A stretch of 64,000 bases of DNA from Sycobia sp. Sy_11 (Eukaryota > Arthropoda > Insecta > Hymenoptera > Epichrysomallidae), in the NCBI GenBank assembly GCA_018907035.1, contig JACCIC010000216.1, forward strand, positions 841,271 through 905,270, written 5' to 3'. How positions within the stretch are numbered: the first letter of the stretch is position 1; each line of letters starts with the position of its first letter. The translations under genes and the position numbers were made by a program. The notes beneath the pieces were generated by a model that saw only the letters and a program-made list of their open reading frames with translations, was not told the DNA's origin and ran no database searches. This document shows positions 22,763 to 34,312 of this stretch, piece by piece.

Positions 22763-23265
22763 TTGTTATTGGCCAACTGAGGATCGTTTTCGGAGTAATT
22801 TTTTACGTAGCACTCGAATCGAGAGTCGTAATTAGTCCATCGCATCAAGTTTTTTAGAGATCTTAACCTACAGGGGCAAAAACGTGATTTTTTAGTATTT
22901 TTGAGATTCCATAAGATTGCGGAATAATTTTTTTCTGCAAACTGAGAAACCATCTGAAAGCACTAATCTTACTCTTGAAAATTCATTTTTAAGATCTGAA
23001 AGATATTTTTTTGCATCGAGATATCGATGATTGAAATCAAGTATTTTAGTAGTTTTAAAACATATTTTCCTTCTTCAAAAATATCTCAACCTGAGTGATG
23101 TAAAGATAAAAGGAAAGTATATTTATTATAAGTCCTCAAATTTATGATTTAATGAAAACTGATTTTGAAAAGGCGATGAGTGCAAATAAAGAAAATTTAC
23201 TTTATAATTGATTGGACTGTAAGACCAATAAAAAATATTTTTTAAGTTAAATAGACCTTTCATTT

Positions 23266-23400
23266 TAAAACAATTGAATTGTACTTTTGTCGACTGCCCA
23301 TATACAAATTAATAAATATTGATTGGACTGTAAGACCAATAAAAAAATATTTATTAATTTGTATATGAGCAGTCGACAAAAGTACAATTCAATTGTTTTA
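23266..23400. repeat. 55-bp near-perfect inverted repeat with 25-nt loop
   Basis: The arms 23266-23320 and 23346-23400 are complementary apart from one mismatch. The loop GATTGGACTGTAAGACCAAT (23321 on) also occurs as a direct copy at 23210-23235, just outside the hairpin. That pattern fits replication template switching, or a read-level inverted duplication. Confidence 0.93.
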
Positions 23401-23485
23401 CAATTCAATTGTATTACTTTATAATAGTTATGCGCTTAAGCATTTGGTGTTCCAGAGTTAAAAATATTGCTTTAAGGCTCTGGGT

Positions 23486-23702
23486 TCAGAGGCCTACGAT
23501 GGCTCGATCGCTAGAGCGAAGGACTAGTAACTTGGTGATCCGAGTTCAAATCCCGGTCTCGGCCGATTGACACAAGCACCGCTGTAATAATTTACATGTG
23601 TTTTGTTTACAAACACATCGTAGACCTCCGTCGCTGATCAGCACAAATATTTGGAAGCATAAATAGAGCGACGTTAAATAAAATAAAAAAAAAAAAGAAA
23701 AA
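23486..23702 (+). mobile_element. tRNA-derived SINE
   Basis: A short interspersed retroposon. The head looks like a tRNA-Thr gene: A-box-like GATGGCTCGATCGC, an anticodon-loop-like CTAGTAA (AGT), and B-box-like GAGTTCAAATCCC at about 23547. A tRNA-unrelated body (GACACAAGCACCGCTG to GACCTCCGTCGCTGA) and an A-rich tail (23676-23702) follow. Short direct repeats AAGGCTCTGGG at about 23474 and 23701 look like target duplications. RNA polymerase III would transcribe it and a LINE would move it in trans. Confidence 0.88.
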
Positions 23703-24105
23703 GGCTCTGGGGTATAGAGTCACAGGTTAGCGGCTTCCAGGGTTAAGAATATTAGGATATAAGGATCTGGGTTTCTAGCTTTGCATACATGCCATACGGG
23801 CATATTCGAGAAATTAGCTGTTTAGAAGCTATTAGAATACTTGATTTCAATCAGCGAAATCTCAATGAAAAATATATCTCTTAATGGATAAAGAGTTAGA
23901 GTAGACACTTCAGATGGTTTTCCCCATTTTGACAAAAAATATTTTTCTGCTATGTTATGAAACCTCAAATATACTATAAACCACCGTTTTAGAGTCTTTA
24001 GCTTAAATTATCTAAAAAACGTGATATGTTGGACAGATCTTGATTCTGGCCTTGAATTCTACGCAAAAAATTACTTCGTAAATGACCCTCAGTTAATCAA
24101 TAACA

Positions 24106-24759
24106 GAACTATTTACTAAATACTTAACTAAATACTTAATTTTATATACACAGATTTTTTATTTAAATTTAGCTAAATTTGTTTGTATTATTATAACTTT
24201 CTTAACTTATTTCAAAATTCTTATGATTAATTTATTCATCAATTTATATTAAGAACCTCTTTATATTATTTATAAATCAAATAAGAAGAAAAGTCAGGTA
24301 TAGGATAAATTTATTTTGGCAGTTCACAAATTCGTGTAACATTTAATAAAGTATAATATCTAATGGTTTTTTTATTTTTGATTTTAGTAATCAACACCTC
24401 CTTTTATGCCTTGAGAAATGATTTTTATTTAGAATAGTTTATATATAGTCGTATTAGATAATAATATTTTCGGCATCTTAAATAATTATTGTAAAATAAT
24501 GCTCTGAAAAATATTTTATTGTTTAACTAGAACTTTACATTCACAGTCTATGTTTTAATACTTTACTTTATAATAATGAATTTTAATTTTAATAAATATA
24601 TCAAAAGATTCACTTTCGCTTTCTAGCAACAGGAGAAAATGATTAGGATGTATAAAGATGTGTCCGTATTTTCATAGCATTTATTTATATATTTATCAAT
24701 TCTTGGTTTTAAGAAAATTATTACTTAATATATATGCAGCTCGGAAAGTCACTCAACAC
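24106..24759. other. AT-rich DNA without recognisable genes
   Basis: Very AT-rich with no frames or repeats of note. Confidence 0.6.
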
Positions 24760-25140
24760 CGTATCGTATTAGAAGCAGGGTGAATTAGAGAGAGGAGAGA
24801 TAGCCGTTAATTAGCCTTGGCTACCTAAATAAAATTCGTTTTTCAGATATAGCAAAGAACGTTCATGACCAACGCACATTCCGTTACAGAATTTTTATCA
24901 TCGGCACTAATTAGCAACTCGTCCAGTAGTTCTCAGTTAGTCTAAATTAAAGCGTAATTAATTAGGCTTTTATCGAATCGAAAAAAATATCGCATGCGAA
25001 CCTTTCGTTAAGGCGCAAATGGGTGGAAGGGGGCGAGCCAGATTGTTACGCTAATGCGGAGTATCGATCGCAGGAGTAGCCCTCGGGGAGGTGGTTGCAA
25101 AGTCGATAATATACATTTTCGTACACTGTTGGTGTCATGG
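24760..25140. promoter_or_regulatory. Candidate conserved non-coding regulatory element
   Basis: A transposon-free block of markedly more complex, GC-richer sequence within long AT-rich DNA. It carries three homeodomain-type core sites, TTAATTAG (24807), CTAATTAGC (24907) and TAATTAATTAG (24955), and motifs such as TCGCATGCGAA and GGGGAGGTGG. No frame reads as protein. This composition is typical of intronic enhancers of developmental genes; the suggestion rests only on sequence character. Confidence 0.4.
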
Positions 25141-27099
25141 TGCATGGTAGGTATTAAACTGTTGTAAGAGATTGTTAAACTGTGAAAAAGATCGCTTATT
25201 CATAAATTGAAGAAAAGACAGGAGAGTTCATAAAATATTTAGCGGAATGAATATAGATTGGTAAAATCGAGTATATAATACCGTTTAACTGTGCTTATTC
25301 TTCAATTTAAACAAAACAATTAATTTTTTTTATTTAATTTTTTTATTTTATTTATCACTAAAGAATTACGAAAGTCCAAACATGCTTAAGGAAACCAATA
25401 ATCGAACCACTTCTTAAATATTAAGACAGATCTTCACTATGTACAGGTTGTAATAAGTAATATATTTTTTGCTTGTAAGTAAATTGTATATTATGGATTA
25501 TTTTATTGTAGTAATAAGTATCAATAGTTAAGCTGAGAACGCAGATATGATACTTTGAGACTATTTTTTATCAAAAGTAATAAGTTTCATCTCATAAATT
25601 ATTATTCTTCCATAATATTTTACTGACCTTTGTAATTTAATGTATCAAAACTGCGACAGTGATCTCTACCAATATGCTTTTGTAATTTATTTATTATTAT
25701 CTATTTGTTAACATATTTATCTATTTGTTTATGGAAATTTATTATTTATTTTTAAAAAAATTTTAGGAATTTATGTCTATTAATGAATAAATTAGTATAT
25801 TGGTATTGTTTAACTATCATTATTTATTTGTTTAATTTTTTTAATTTATTTAATTTATTGAATTGATTTAGCGAACAGATTTACTATTACAGATAATTTT
25901 ATTGACATATTTGGATGTACCATGACAATATAATAATACAACAGCAGCAGACAAAATACGAATAAAAGTTATGTCTTAAACTGAATCCATTGAATATGGT
26001 CGTATCAAGTGATTTCCTTTTTTAAATTTTACGTCATTACACTTGTAAATTAATTTTTTTCAGTAGTTTCATACTAAAAGATTATGGCTAATGAAGAAGT
26101 AGTTTTAACAAGTAGAACTCTATCACATAGAGTTTATATAATTCTAATTTAAAATGAAGAAGAACATACTTTTGATGGATGCTAGCGTGTAAGGTAATTC
26201 GGATAAATAAGTCTGTAACTTTATGGTTCAATATTCTCAACTTGATCTTTTTCCAATTATTTTTAAGCAATATATTTAGTAATATAATTTTCCATATTAT
26301 TTAATAGTGTAGTTTTATAATTTGTAATTTTTTGCAAGATAACTTTTATTAAAAAATAAATCAATTTTGGTTAGGTGCGATATGCTATATTCAATAGGAG
26401 AATAAAAATTAAGGAATATATAAAAAATAATTCATTAAGAGATAAAAAATAGAATTAATTAAACTAGATATCTATAATAATTGTTCTAGTTTTTTAGTTC
26501 GTTTTTCCAATTTATAAAATAAAGCTAGTAAATTCTAGAATAAATAAAAAGAGTTGTTTTTTTATTATGTAGCATTTTTTTCGCTAGAATGATAACTAAA
26601 AGAATTATTTAACTAAGAAGTTTTAGAGAAAATTTTATTAAACGCATTTTTTTATTAGTTTCATCTTGCATGCTACTTTTAATTACAATTATCTTCTTTG
26701 TTTTTAGAATCACAAAATATATACTTGTGAGATTTTTCATGCATCCAAATGGCCAAATTAGAAGCGTTTCTAAGTTTGTTATATTTAAAATACTGCATCA
26801 ATATTACCGTCATCGTAAAATATAATCGAAACCCAAATTTGATCAAACTTTCGATATTTCAATTTACATAATTCTTAAAAATTAATTAAAAAATAATTTT
26901 TAATTAATATTTGCAATATAATAATTTCTATTTATTTTCATCTCTATAGTGGCTTACTACTGCTTAATTTGACTATAAATCGTAAGAGCTGAGTGTGATA
27001 CAATAAAACCATTATAATACAGTTTTGTCACCTAGTATCACCAATCACATTAAAAGTTTTATTAAAAAATATATTTATTATTTACCTAAAATATATTTA
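25141..27099. other. AT-rich DNA without recognisable genes
   Basis: Long low-complexity AT stretches (25670-25880, 26400-26700). Nothing coding or repeated is recognised. Confidence 0.6.
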
Positions 27100-27470
27100 T
27101 TATAGGACAATATTAAAAACAACTAGAATGACATTTGCGGGAGGGGGGGTCAATCTGAATAGATACTCAGGTTCATTCAGATATCATTCTTACTTCCAGG
27201 ATATGTAGGATTTAAACCTATTAAACGACTTCTCCTTCAATGACGCAGATGCAGCCCAGGAACCATCAATAATTAGGCTCCTCTTTTCGGTACTTCTATT
27301 ATGCAGTTATTGTGTCAGTTTTCGCCCATGCAGCTACATCTAATCTACGAGAATGCTCTTTTCTTGCTGGATAATCTTCTTTTCTTCTGCTTGGACTTAG
27401 ACTGAAGGAGCTAGCAATACGAAATGACGCTCTTCGTTGCAGTGACGCCATACTTTTTAAATACTTTGGA
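27100..27470 (-). pseudogene. Possible LINE reverse-transcriptase C-terminal remnant
   Basis: On the minus strand near 27450, MASLQRRASFRIASSF resembles the conserved helix after the reverse transcriptase domain of R1/Jockey-type LINEs. Frameshifts follow at once and the rest is not readable with confidence. The neighbouring G7 run at 27141 is unremarkable. Confidence 0.35.
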
Positions 27471-27500
27471 GTATGCAATACATCGGCCTATACCTCCGAC

Positions 27501-28754
27501 TCGTAGGGTGGTTCCAGAAGTATCTGACCTGACCTAGAGGTGGCGGTAGTCGCTTAAAAAATACCACTGTATTAGAAAGTACGCAATCTATAAAGCATAT
27601 GTTTCAAGTTTGAAGATGCCATGATGTTTAGTATTTGTTTGACAGCTATCAATAGTGAACGTTTTCAGTGAATTTGTAAACATGGAAAAAATTAGTCATC
27701 GTTATGTGATACAATACTTTTATTCGAAGGCATAAGCCCAACCAATATAAAAGCTGAACTAGACTCTACTCTGGGCGAGACTGCTTCTTTCGTTTGCAAT
27801 AGTAAAATATTGGGTAGCAGAGTTTAAACGAGGCCGTACGAGTTGCCAAGATGAGCATAACAGTAGTCGATCAAACGAGGTGACGACTTCAGAAATGTTG
27901 AAGAAAATCTACAAGCGGTACTGGATGATCGTCGATTGAAAGTGCGCGAGGTAGTAGACATGGTAGGTACTGCAAAAAGTGCGGTACATCGCATATTAAT
28001 TGAAAATTTGGAGATGACAAAGCTGTGCGCAAGATGGGTGCAGCGATTGCTCACAATGGAACATAAACAGCGTCGTGAAGATGTTTCAGTTGAGTGTTTG
28101 GCAATGTTTCGTAAAAATAAACCCGAATTTTTGCGTTGTTTCACAACCATGGATGAAATATGGGTCCACCACTTCACACCCGAAACAAAAAAACAATTAA
28201 AACAATGGACTAAAAAAGTAGAACCGGCTCCAATGAAGGCAAAGACCGTTCCATCTGCAGGTAAGGTTGTGGCGTCGGTTTTTTGGGATGCGTGTGGGAT
28301 AATTTTCATTGACTATCTTGAAAAAGGAAAAATTATGAACGAGTATTTTGCGAAACTATTGCAACGTTTGAGCGAAAAAATCAAGTGAAAACGGCTGCAT
28401 TTAGCTAAGAAGAAAGTGTTGTTCCATCAAGACAATACATCAGCTCACACATCAGTTATTGCAATCGTGAAAATTAATGAATTAAAGTTTGAATTACTAC
28501 CTCATGCACCCTATGCGTCAGATTTAGCTCTCTCGGATTATTTTCCGTTCCCAGACTTGAAAGAGTGATGTCGGCAATTAATGACTATTATGAGGAGCTT
28601 GTCAATTCTTATTATAAAAAGGGTATCGAACTTATTGAACATCGCTGAGAAAAGTTATAGAGCTGAAAGGAGATTATGTTGAAAAATAAATATTTTTTTC
28701 CAAAATTTTTGAGTTTTATTTCTGGGGCCAGGTACTTCTGGGACCATCCTTGTA
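27501..28754 (+). mobile_element. Nearly full-length mariner with inverted termini
   Basis: The left end GGGTGGTTCCAGAAGTATCT and the reverse of the right end, GGATGGTCCCAGAAGTACCT, form inverted repeats of about 25 bp, with TA at the right boundary (28753). The length of ~1.25 kb is normal for mariner. The transposase inside is degenerate but most of it is readable. Confidence 0.88.
27682..28684 (+). pseudogene. Mariner transposase pseudogene
   Basis: Starts ATG 27682 (MEKISHRYV) and is frameshifted within the first 80 codons. A 150-residue open stretch at 27936-28388 covers the second helix-turn-helix (VREVVDMVGTAKSAVHRIL), LCARWVQRLL, the first catalytic region TTMDEIWVHHFTPETKKQ and SVFWDACGIIFIDYL. 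After a stop at 28388 come VLFHQDNTSAHTS (second Asp, about 28420-28450) and DLALSDYFPFP (third region, about 28525-28550). The catalytic acidic residues are present, but stops and a short C-terminal deletion make it inactive. Confidence 0.92.
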
Positions 28755-30591
28755 TGTTACACTCTACTATCTAATCAAGTCATAATTGTTTGAATATTTC
28801 TAATTTTTAACGGTATGTCCAGTTAAATTACAGAATACAGAAGATGAATTAATGTTTGTTAAGCTTTTTATACATGCATTAATTTTTAACATATATTTCG
28901 TTATATTATCATTTATATAATAATTTATTATCAATAAATAAATTTACATCATTTTTCTTAAATTTTTATATTTCACTATGTTCTACTTGATGTAATCTAT
29001 CACTCCTAAGATCACTATGATCTTTGCTTAATACGTAATAACATTAGCATTTAACAAAATTATCATTACTCAGATCCGTATTTACATTTTCATAACATTA
29101 CAGTTACTTTGTCAGATACATGTTCAGTATTCTCACATGATTCTGTTACTCGTTATTTGAAGGAAAGTACCATTTATTGAAACAGAAAACTGGTTTTCAA
29201 TTGATTTCTAAATGACATCAAACAATTTTCTTCAGAAATGATTTCAATTATTGCAAGTGATTTAAACTGGTTTTAAACGGTTTTCAAATGACTTGTATAA
29301 GAGAGTCCTATAATTTAACAAAGTGAACAGGTCTCCAGTCTAATTTTATATGGATAGGTATTTTAGAGAAAAAAAATGAAATAATTTAGTATTTATAATT
29401 AACTTGTTTATCAAAAAACTTTTCAAAGATGGGTCTGCAAGTGCATGTCAAAATAATTTTTAAATTATATTTTCATAGTACTGTATTCCTACGTTATAAA
29501 TAAGTAGGTGCATAGGCACACTTTTAATAAACAACTTTTTATTGACTAATAATAATTAATAATGTCGAAACTTACTCGAATTGGTACTCATATATACTTA
29601 TATATACTTGAATATGTAAAAATTAATTTCGATACTTTAATTTGTTTAAATTAGACATAATTGAATATAATCCTGAAATGCAATTTTATTACTAGCTTAG
29701 GCTATAATTTTTTTTAAGAATGAAGAATATTTACGCGTGACTATGAAGTCTAATTAGGAAAAAATATAATTTAAAATTTTCCACTTTGACGTTGTCAAGA
29801 ACTATTGCACATTTTGGCAACGCATACATTTTTGTTAAAACTTATTTGTTTGTGTTATCACAGTTTTTTTTTCTACAAGTTTCCATACATGATTTGCAAA
29901 ATTTTTACGTACAATTTTTATATATGATTTTAATATTTTAAATATCGAATACATGTGTATTTAAATCAGGAACTTTTGTTATTTAAAGTAAGTTTTATAT
30001 AATGCACCGCAATTAAAATATCGTCTTCAAAAAATCTATATGGGCAATATTTTACAGTAATTGCACAAATTAAGTGAAAATAATTCGATACTTTAGAATC
30101 CTCTGGATTTTTACAGCTTTCCGATATAAAATTAATGAAGGCCTATTTTAGGATTGTTAAACATATATATATTTCGAAAAAATTCTATGAGTAAGTTATA
30201 CGTTTACAGTAATTCTGCGAGGAAGTTCGATTAATTCTAGACTTTCATCGTATCTCGACAATGATTTAAAGAAATTTGACACTGATTTAATTCAGAGCAG
30301 TTCAATGATGCAATACTACATTTTAACTGAATTTCCTAAAACATTTTCAACTTTAAATAATCAAGTAGGGGTCTAAGCAGTTGGATCATAGTGTAATTTA
30401 CATCTGGGATTTCAATTCGATTTCAAAATATGGAATTTTAAAATACGGTTCATAATTCGAAATAATAAATACATCACATCAGATCTTATAAGTGTAGAGA
30501 ATAGTATTTATAATAGAAGCAGATATAAGCAACAAGAGCGCAATGAAGGTCTAGAAAAACAAAAGAATGGTGAGCGACAAAGCGATAATAT
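28755..30591. other. AT-rich intergenic or intronic DNA
   Basis: No gene, terminal repeat or obvious tandem repeat. Frames are short and unremarkable. Confidence 0.55.
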
Positions 30592-30693
30592 AATAAATAA
30601 TTGACCGTAATTTACCTATGGTCGCTTCTGTATAAAAAGCTGCTTCCATGTAGCGTTCACTTCAAAAAATTAATATTTTTCCGACCATTTTAT

Positions 30694-30758
<65 letters not shown>

Positions 30759-32539
30759 ATATTAAATACGGCTCAATGGAAAAAATTGTACTTTCGAGTT
30801 CAAGGGATAGAAAAAGATCTCCAAGTGTCTCGAGACGACGTTTTCGGAGAGTATTATGTTCGGACTATAGGAAATGTCTCGGGACGATTGCTATAGAGAG
30901 TTTTGTATTAGGGAGGTAGAATACAATGTCCAGTTATCCCGGAACGACTCTTACTGGGAGTGTGCGTGTTCGAATGATAGAATACTAATCTTTTCATAGA
31001 AATCGTAATGAAATACCTGGACATCGTTTTCTACTAACTATACATGACACTCCCCGTAGAAGCCATGTCCAATCATCTGGAAATCGCATTCTATCATCCG
31101 AACACAAAACTCCCCGTAGACGTTGACCCGACATACCTGAAAATCGTTTCCTATCAACTAAACACGATACTCCCCGTAGAACTCGTTCCGTCATACCTGG
31201 ACATCATCTTCTACCGTCCAAACACGAAATTCCCCGTAGAAGTCATTCCAAAACACCTGGAAATCGCATTCTATCATCCGAATACGAAACTCCCCGTAGA
31301 AGTTGTCCCGGCATACCGAAACATCGTTTCCTACCAACTAAACACGATAGTCCCAGTAGAAGTCGTCTCGAGAAAGCTAGCATGGCTTCCTAACGACTAA
31401 ACAAAATACTCCCCGTAGAAGTCGTTCGGAAAGAGTACCGTCTCAACATGAATCTTCTCATAGAAGTTGATTCCCTCATATCTGAACCTCGGTTTCTATC
31501 AACTAAATATAATATTCCCCGTAGAAATCGTCCAGAGACATCTCGACATCACATTCTATCATCCAAACACACAACTGCATATATAAATCGTCTTGAGGCA
31601 ACGGGAAATCGTAATCCACCGCCTGTACATGCCAATGCAATATTTCTCTGTAGAAACCGTATTTAAAATGTGTATATATAATATGTACAATACAATATAC
31701 ATAAATATATATTACATATTTTGTATATTTTCGTTTTTTCAATTAAATACCGTGAATATTTTCGTGGTGATGCCAACTGAAATTCAAGCAAAATGGTATG
31801 GCGAATAGTGTATTTTTTAAGCAAACGATGGATATTTCTTTTTTATGCAGAAGTGACAATATATTATATATATAGTTTTGAGATTGTTGGTAAAAGAACC
31901 CTATTTTGCAATCAGTTCTTTTGTTCAAACTAAAAAAAAAAAACAGTCTCTTTTCACAATTTTGAAGTTAATATAATGTATAAAAACAAAAATGTAATTG
32001 TCGTCACAAATTATATTCAGTATGATATATCATACAGAACCATTTTATAAGAGAAGGAGAAAGGAAGACAAAGAGACGGTGAGAGAGAGAGATAGAGAAA
32101 GACAGATTTTCTCACGTAAGAGAAAATAAAATTTACAAACATCCAAAGATATCCATAAGCTGTGAGTGTAATGTCAAATTAACCTGAAGAACAAAAAAGG
32201 TAATACCGAGTAACGCCACACCTTCTTTAGGATGCGAATGCGAAAGTTGGATATGAACATTCGTTTGAGATGGCCTGGTATTAATACTTTAAGCGGACTA
32301 CTTTGAGCTGATGTTCGTGATTTAAGATGGCGCCTAGTGGTAGCTGGTGAAACTGATTGTTAAAAGCATTAGCTTAATTTATTGATTAGAGTAAAATGAT
32401 TTTCAATAAAAAACATAGCCTATGCCCTTCTCAAGATAATATAGAATCTATATGTCAAATTTCAGACCAATCGGTTCAGTAGTTTTTTCGGTTATCGCGT
32501 ACAAACAAAAACACGCTTTGTCTTTATAAATTAGTATGA
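30592..32539 (-). mobile_element. Helitron copy E, reverse orientation, 3' truncated
   Basis: Read from 32539 (TCATACTAATTTATAAAGAC) down to 30592. It follows the complete copy at 38872-40568 through the 5' section, the AATTTCAGTTGGCATCACC region (about 31775), the 60-bp array and the 3' section with TTTTTATACAGAAGCGACCAT. It stops shortly after CAATTATTTAT, before the hairpin, so the 3' terminus is missing. It is longer than the complete copy because the array has more units. No Rep or helicase gene is present. Confidence 0.82.
30790..31640 (-). repeat. 60-bp tandem array in Helitron E
   Basis: About 14 units, on the plus strand centred on CTCCCCGTAGAAG, with alternating A and B types. Because 60 is divisible by three, three different frames stay open for 60-118 codons and show a 20-residue period, for example the repeating YHPNTKLPVEV pattern at 31044-31400. 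Confidence 0.88.
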
Positions 32540-32666
32540 TATGATATGATATGATATGATATATGATATGATATGATATGATATATGATATGATATGATA
32601 TGATATATGATATGATATGATATGATATGATATATGATATGATATGATATGATATGATATATGATA

Positions 32667-32702
<36 letters not shown>
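32540..32702. repeat. TGATA pentamer and TA microsatellites at the Helitron E 5' end
   Basis: ATGATATGAT-type pentamer repeats (32540-32670) followed by TA repeats (32670-32700). Confidence 0.95.
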
Positions 32703-32706
<4 letters not shown>

Positions 32707-32714
32707 TTTATTGT

Positions 32715-32965
32715 TTCTTCTGTATAAAAAGGCAATATTATTAAGGCATATTCTATTATTCGACCACCCAAACTACCAGTAGAAGTCCTCCCTGGATACC
32801 TGGATATCGTATTCTACTTCTCCAACATAAAACAATATGGCAGTCGTCCCGATAAATATTCTATCGGCCAAACATGATACTCTCCGTAAAAAACGTCTTG
32901 TGACAGTTGGCATTTTTTTACCGCCCAAACACGAAAGTACAATTTTCCTCATAGAAAACGTGTGT
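32715..32965 (+). mobile_element. Helitron array fragment F
   Basis: Plus-strand sequence from TTCTGTATAAAAAGGCAATAT through TACCTGGATATCGTATTCTAC to CGAAAGTACAATTTTCCTCAT matches pieces of the complete Helitron at 39545 and 40180-40345. It looks like a rearranged fragment: most of the array is missing. Confidence 0.65.
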
Positions 32966-33544
32966 AATATGCATGTATGTATATATTACACCAGCACAGA
33001 AAATATTATATTTATATTGTATGTAGCGTAACGTAATTTCCTTTCAAGCACAAAATCTCAGCTGTTCAAACTGTTTTTAAGGAACCGGATATTAAAATTA
33101 AGGATATGCTTATAAAATTAAATTTAATAAATTGAAGAATATTAATTTGATTTAGCCAATTGAAATAAATTATTTTTAGACAATTAATGACGCTTTTTTT
33201 TAAATTAAAGAATATCTTATCAACTAAAACAGTTAATAGATTTAAATATATATTTTTTAGAATTAAAAAGAGTTGTTTATATTAAACAAATGCTTCCTTG
33301 TTTTAATTTAAAAAAATGTATTTATTTAAAATTATCTTATTTTGTTTCAGTGTACTTAAAATTACAAACAATATTTCAATAAATAGTTGTAGATATTATC
33401 AAAATATATTTTTTATATTATGCGTTTTATTTATATGTTTGTTTATTTTTCGAAAAAAATGTATTCGAAGTTATCATTGTTATTCAATGATTATTTGTTT
33501 TTAATAATTCGGTCTAATAAATCAGAGAAACTATTTTAGTTTTA
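32966..33544. other. AT-rich DNA without recognisable genes
   Basis: No features seen. Confidence 0.6.
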
Positions 33545-33655
33545 TAGGTTGGTGATCCGAGTTCAAATTCCGGTCTCGGCCGATTGACACAAGCACCGCT
33601 GTAATAATTTACATATGCTTTGTTTACAAACATATCGTAAACCTCCGTCGCTGAT
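33545..33655 (+). mobile_element. tRNA-derived SINE, truncated copy
   Basis: From TTGGTGATCCGAGTTCAAAT (B box) to CCTCCGTCGCTGATTA it matches 23535-23642 of the SINE at 23486. The tRNA-like 5' half and A-tail are absent. Confidence 0.88.
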
Positions 33656-34256
33656 TAATTAACTACAATAGCAACGCGAGTGCCACTTCGGTTTTTGATC
33701 GCGACTATTCTCCTTCCGTGGAAGTCTGGCGAATTTTGCCCCTATTTTTGGCCTGGTCATTACGACCAAAAGCCAGGGATGTGTGGCCGGTGCATGTACG
33801 AGTTACTCGATTAACGCGAGACTAATCGTGTGAGAGCGAAGCTAAAACCGATATTTTTGTATAAATTAGGATGCAAAGAGCAAGGGTAGTTTGCTTGGTC
33901 GGGATCATACGTTGGTAAAATCCCATCGCTTAGCTCGCCTCGACACGTTTGGCTTTATAAGAATGGATAAGAATTTTTGCTAGAATGGTTTGCATGAAAA
34001 GATTATGCAGATGCACAATCTTACTATCTAGCTCTTTCTATCACATAAGGGGAGGAGCAAGGAACTGTTTTAGAGCTAATCATCGAAATCTGCGCAGAAC
34101 GGATTGCTGGATCGGAATTATACATAAGTAAAATCCCAACGCTTAGCTCGCACCGACAGATTTCTGATTTTATAAAAACTACATCAATGGAGTGGCTTGC
34201 GATGAAGTATTATGCGGATGCATAATGCCACTGCCTAGATCTCTTCGGTATGCTAA

Positions 34257-34312
<56 letters not shown>

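Larger units (their letters stand above)
22763..24105. mobile_element. Fold-back element with ~300-bp inverted arms
   Basis: The left arm, about 22763-23063, read in reverse matches the right arm, about 23819-24105: both contain AATACTTGATTTCAATCA, AGATGGTTT, a run ending in AAAAAATTACT and CTCAGTT..CAATAAC. Divergence is considerable (perhaps 30 percent) but collinear. The interior holds a 55-bp hairpin and a SINE. No transposase is present. It resembles a fold-back or long-arm miniature element, or an old inverted duplication. Confidence 0.7.

Noticed and set aside
23490..23562. Stand-alone tRNA-Thr gene
   Set aside because: The tRNA-like part lacks a well-paired acceptor stem, runs into a non-tRNA body and A-tail, and a second copy of the same composite exists at 33545; it is a SINE head.
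31044..31400. 118-residue repeat protein
   Set aside because: Open because the 60-bp period is a multiple of three; several other frames in the same arrays are open as well. Kept only as a finding to test.
30790..31640. CRISPR array
   Set aside because: Regular 60-bp units, but the whole unit is repeated with no unique spacers, inside a eukaryotic Helitron; it is a tandem repeat.
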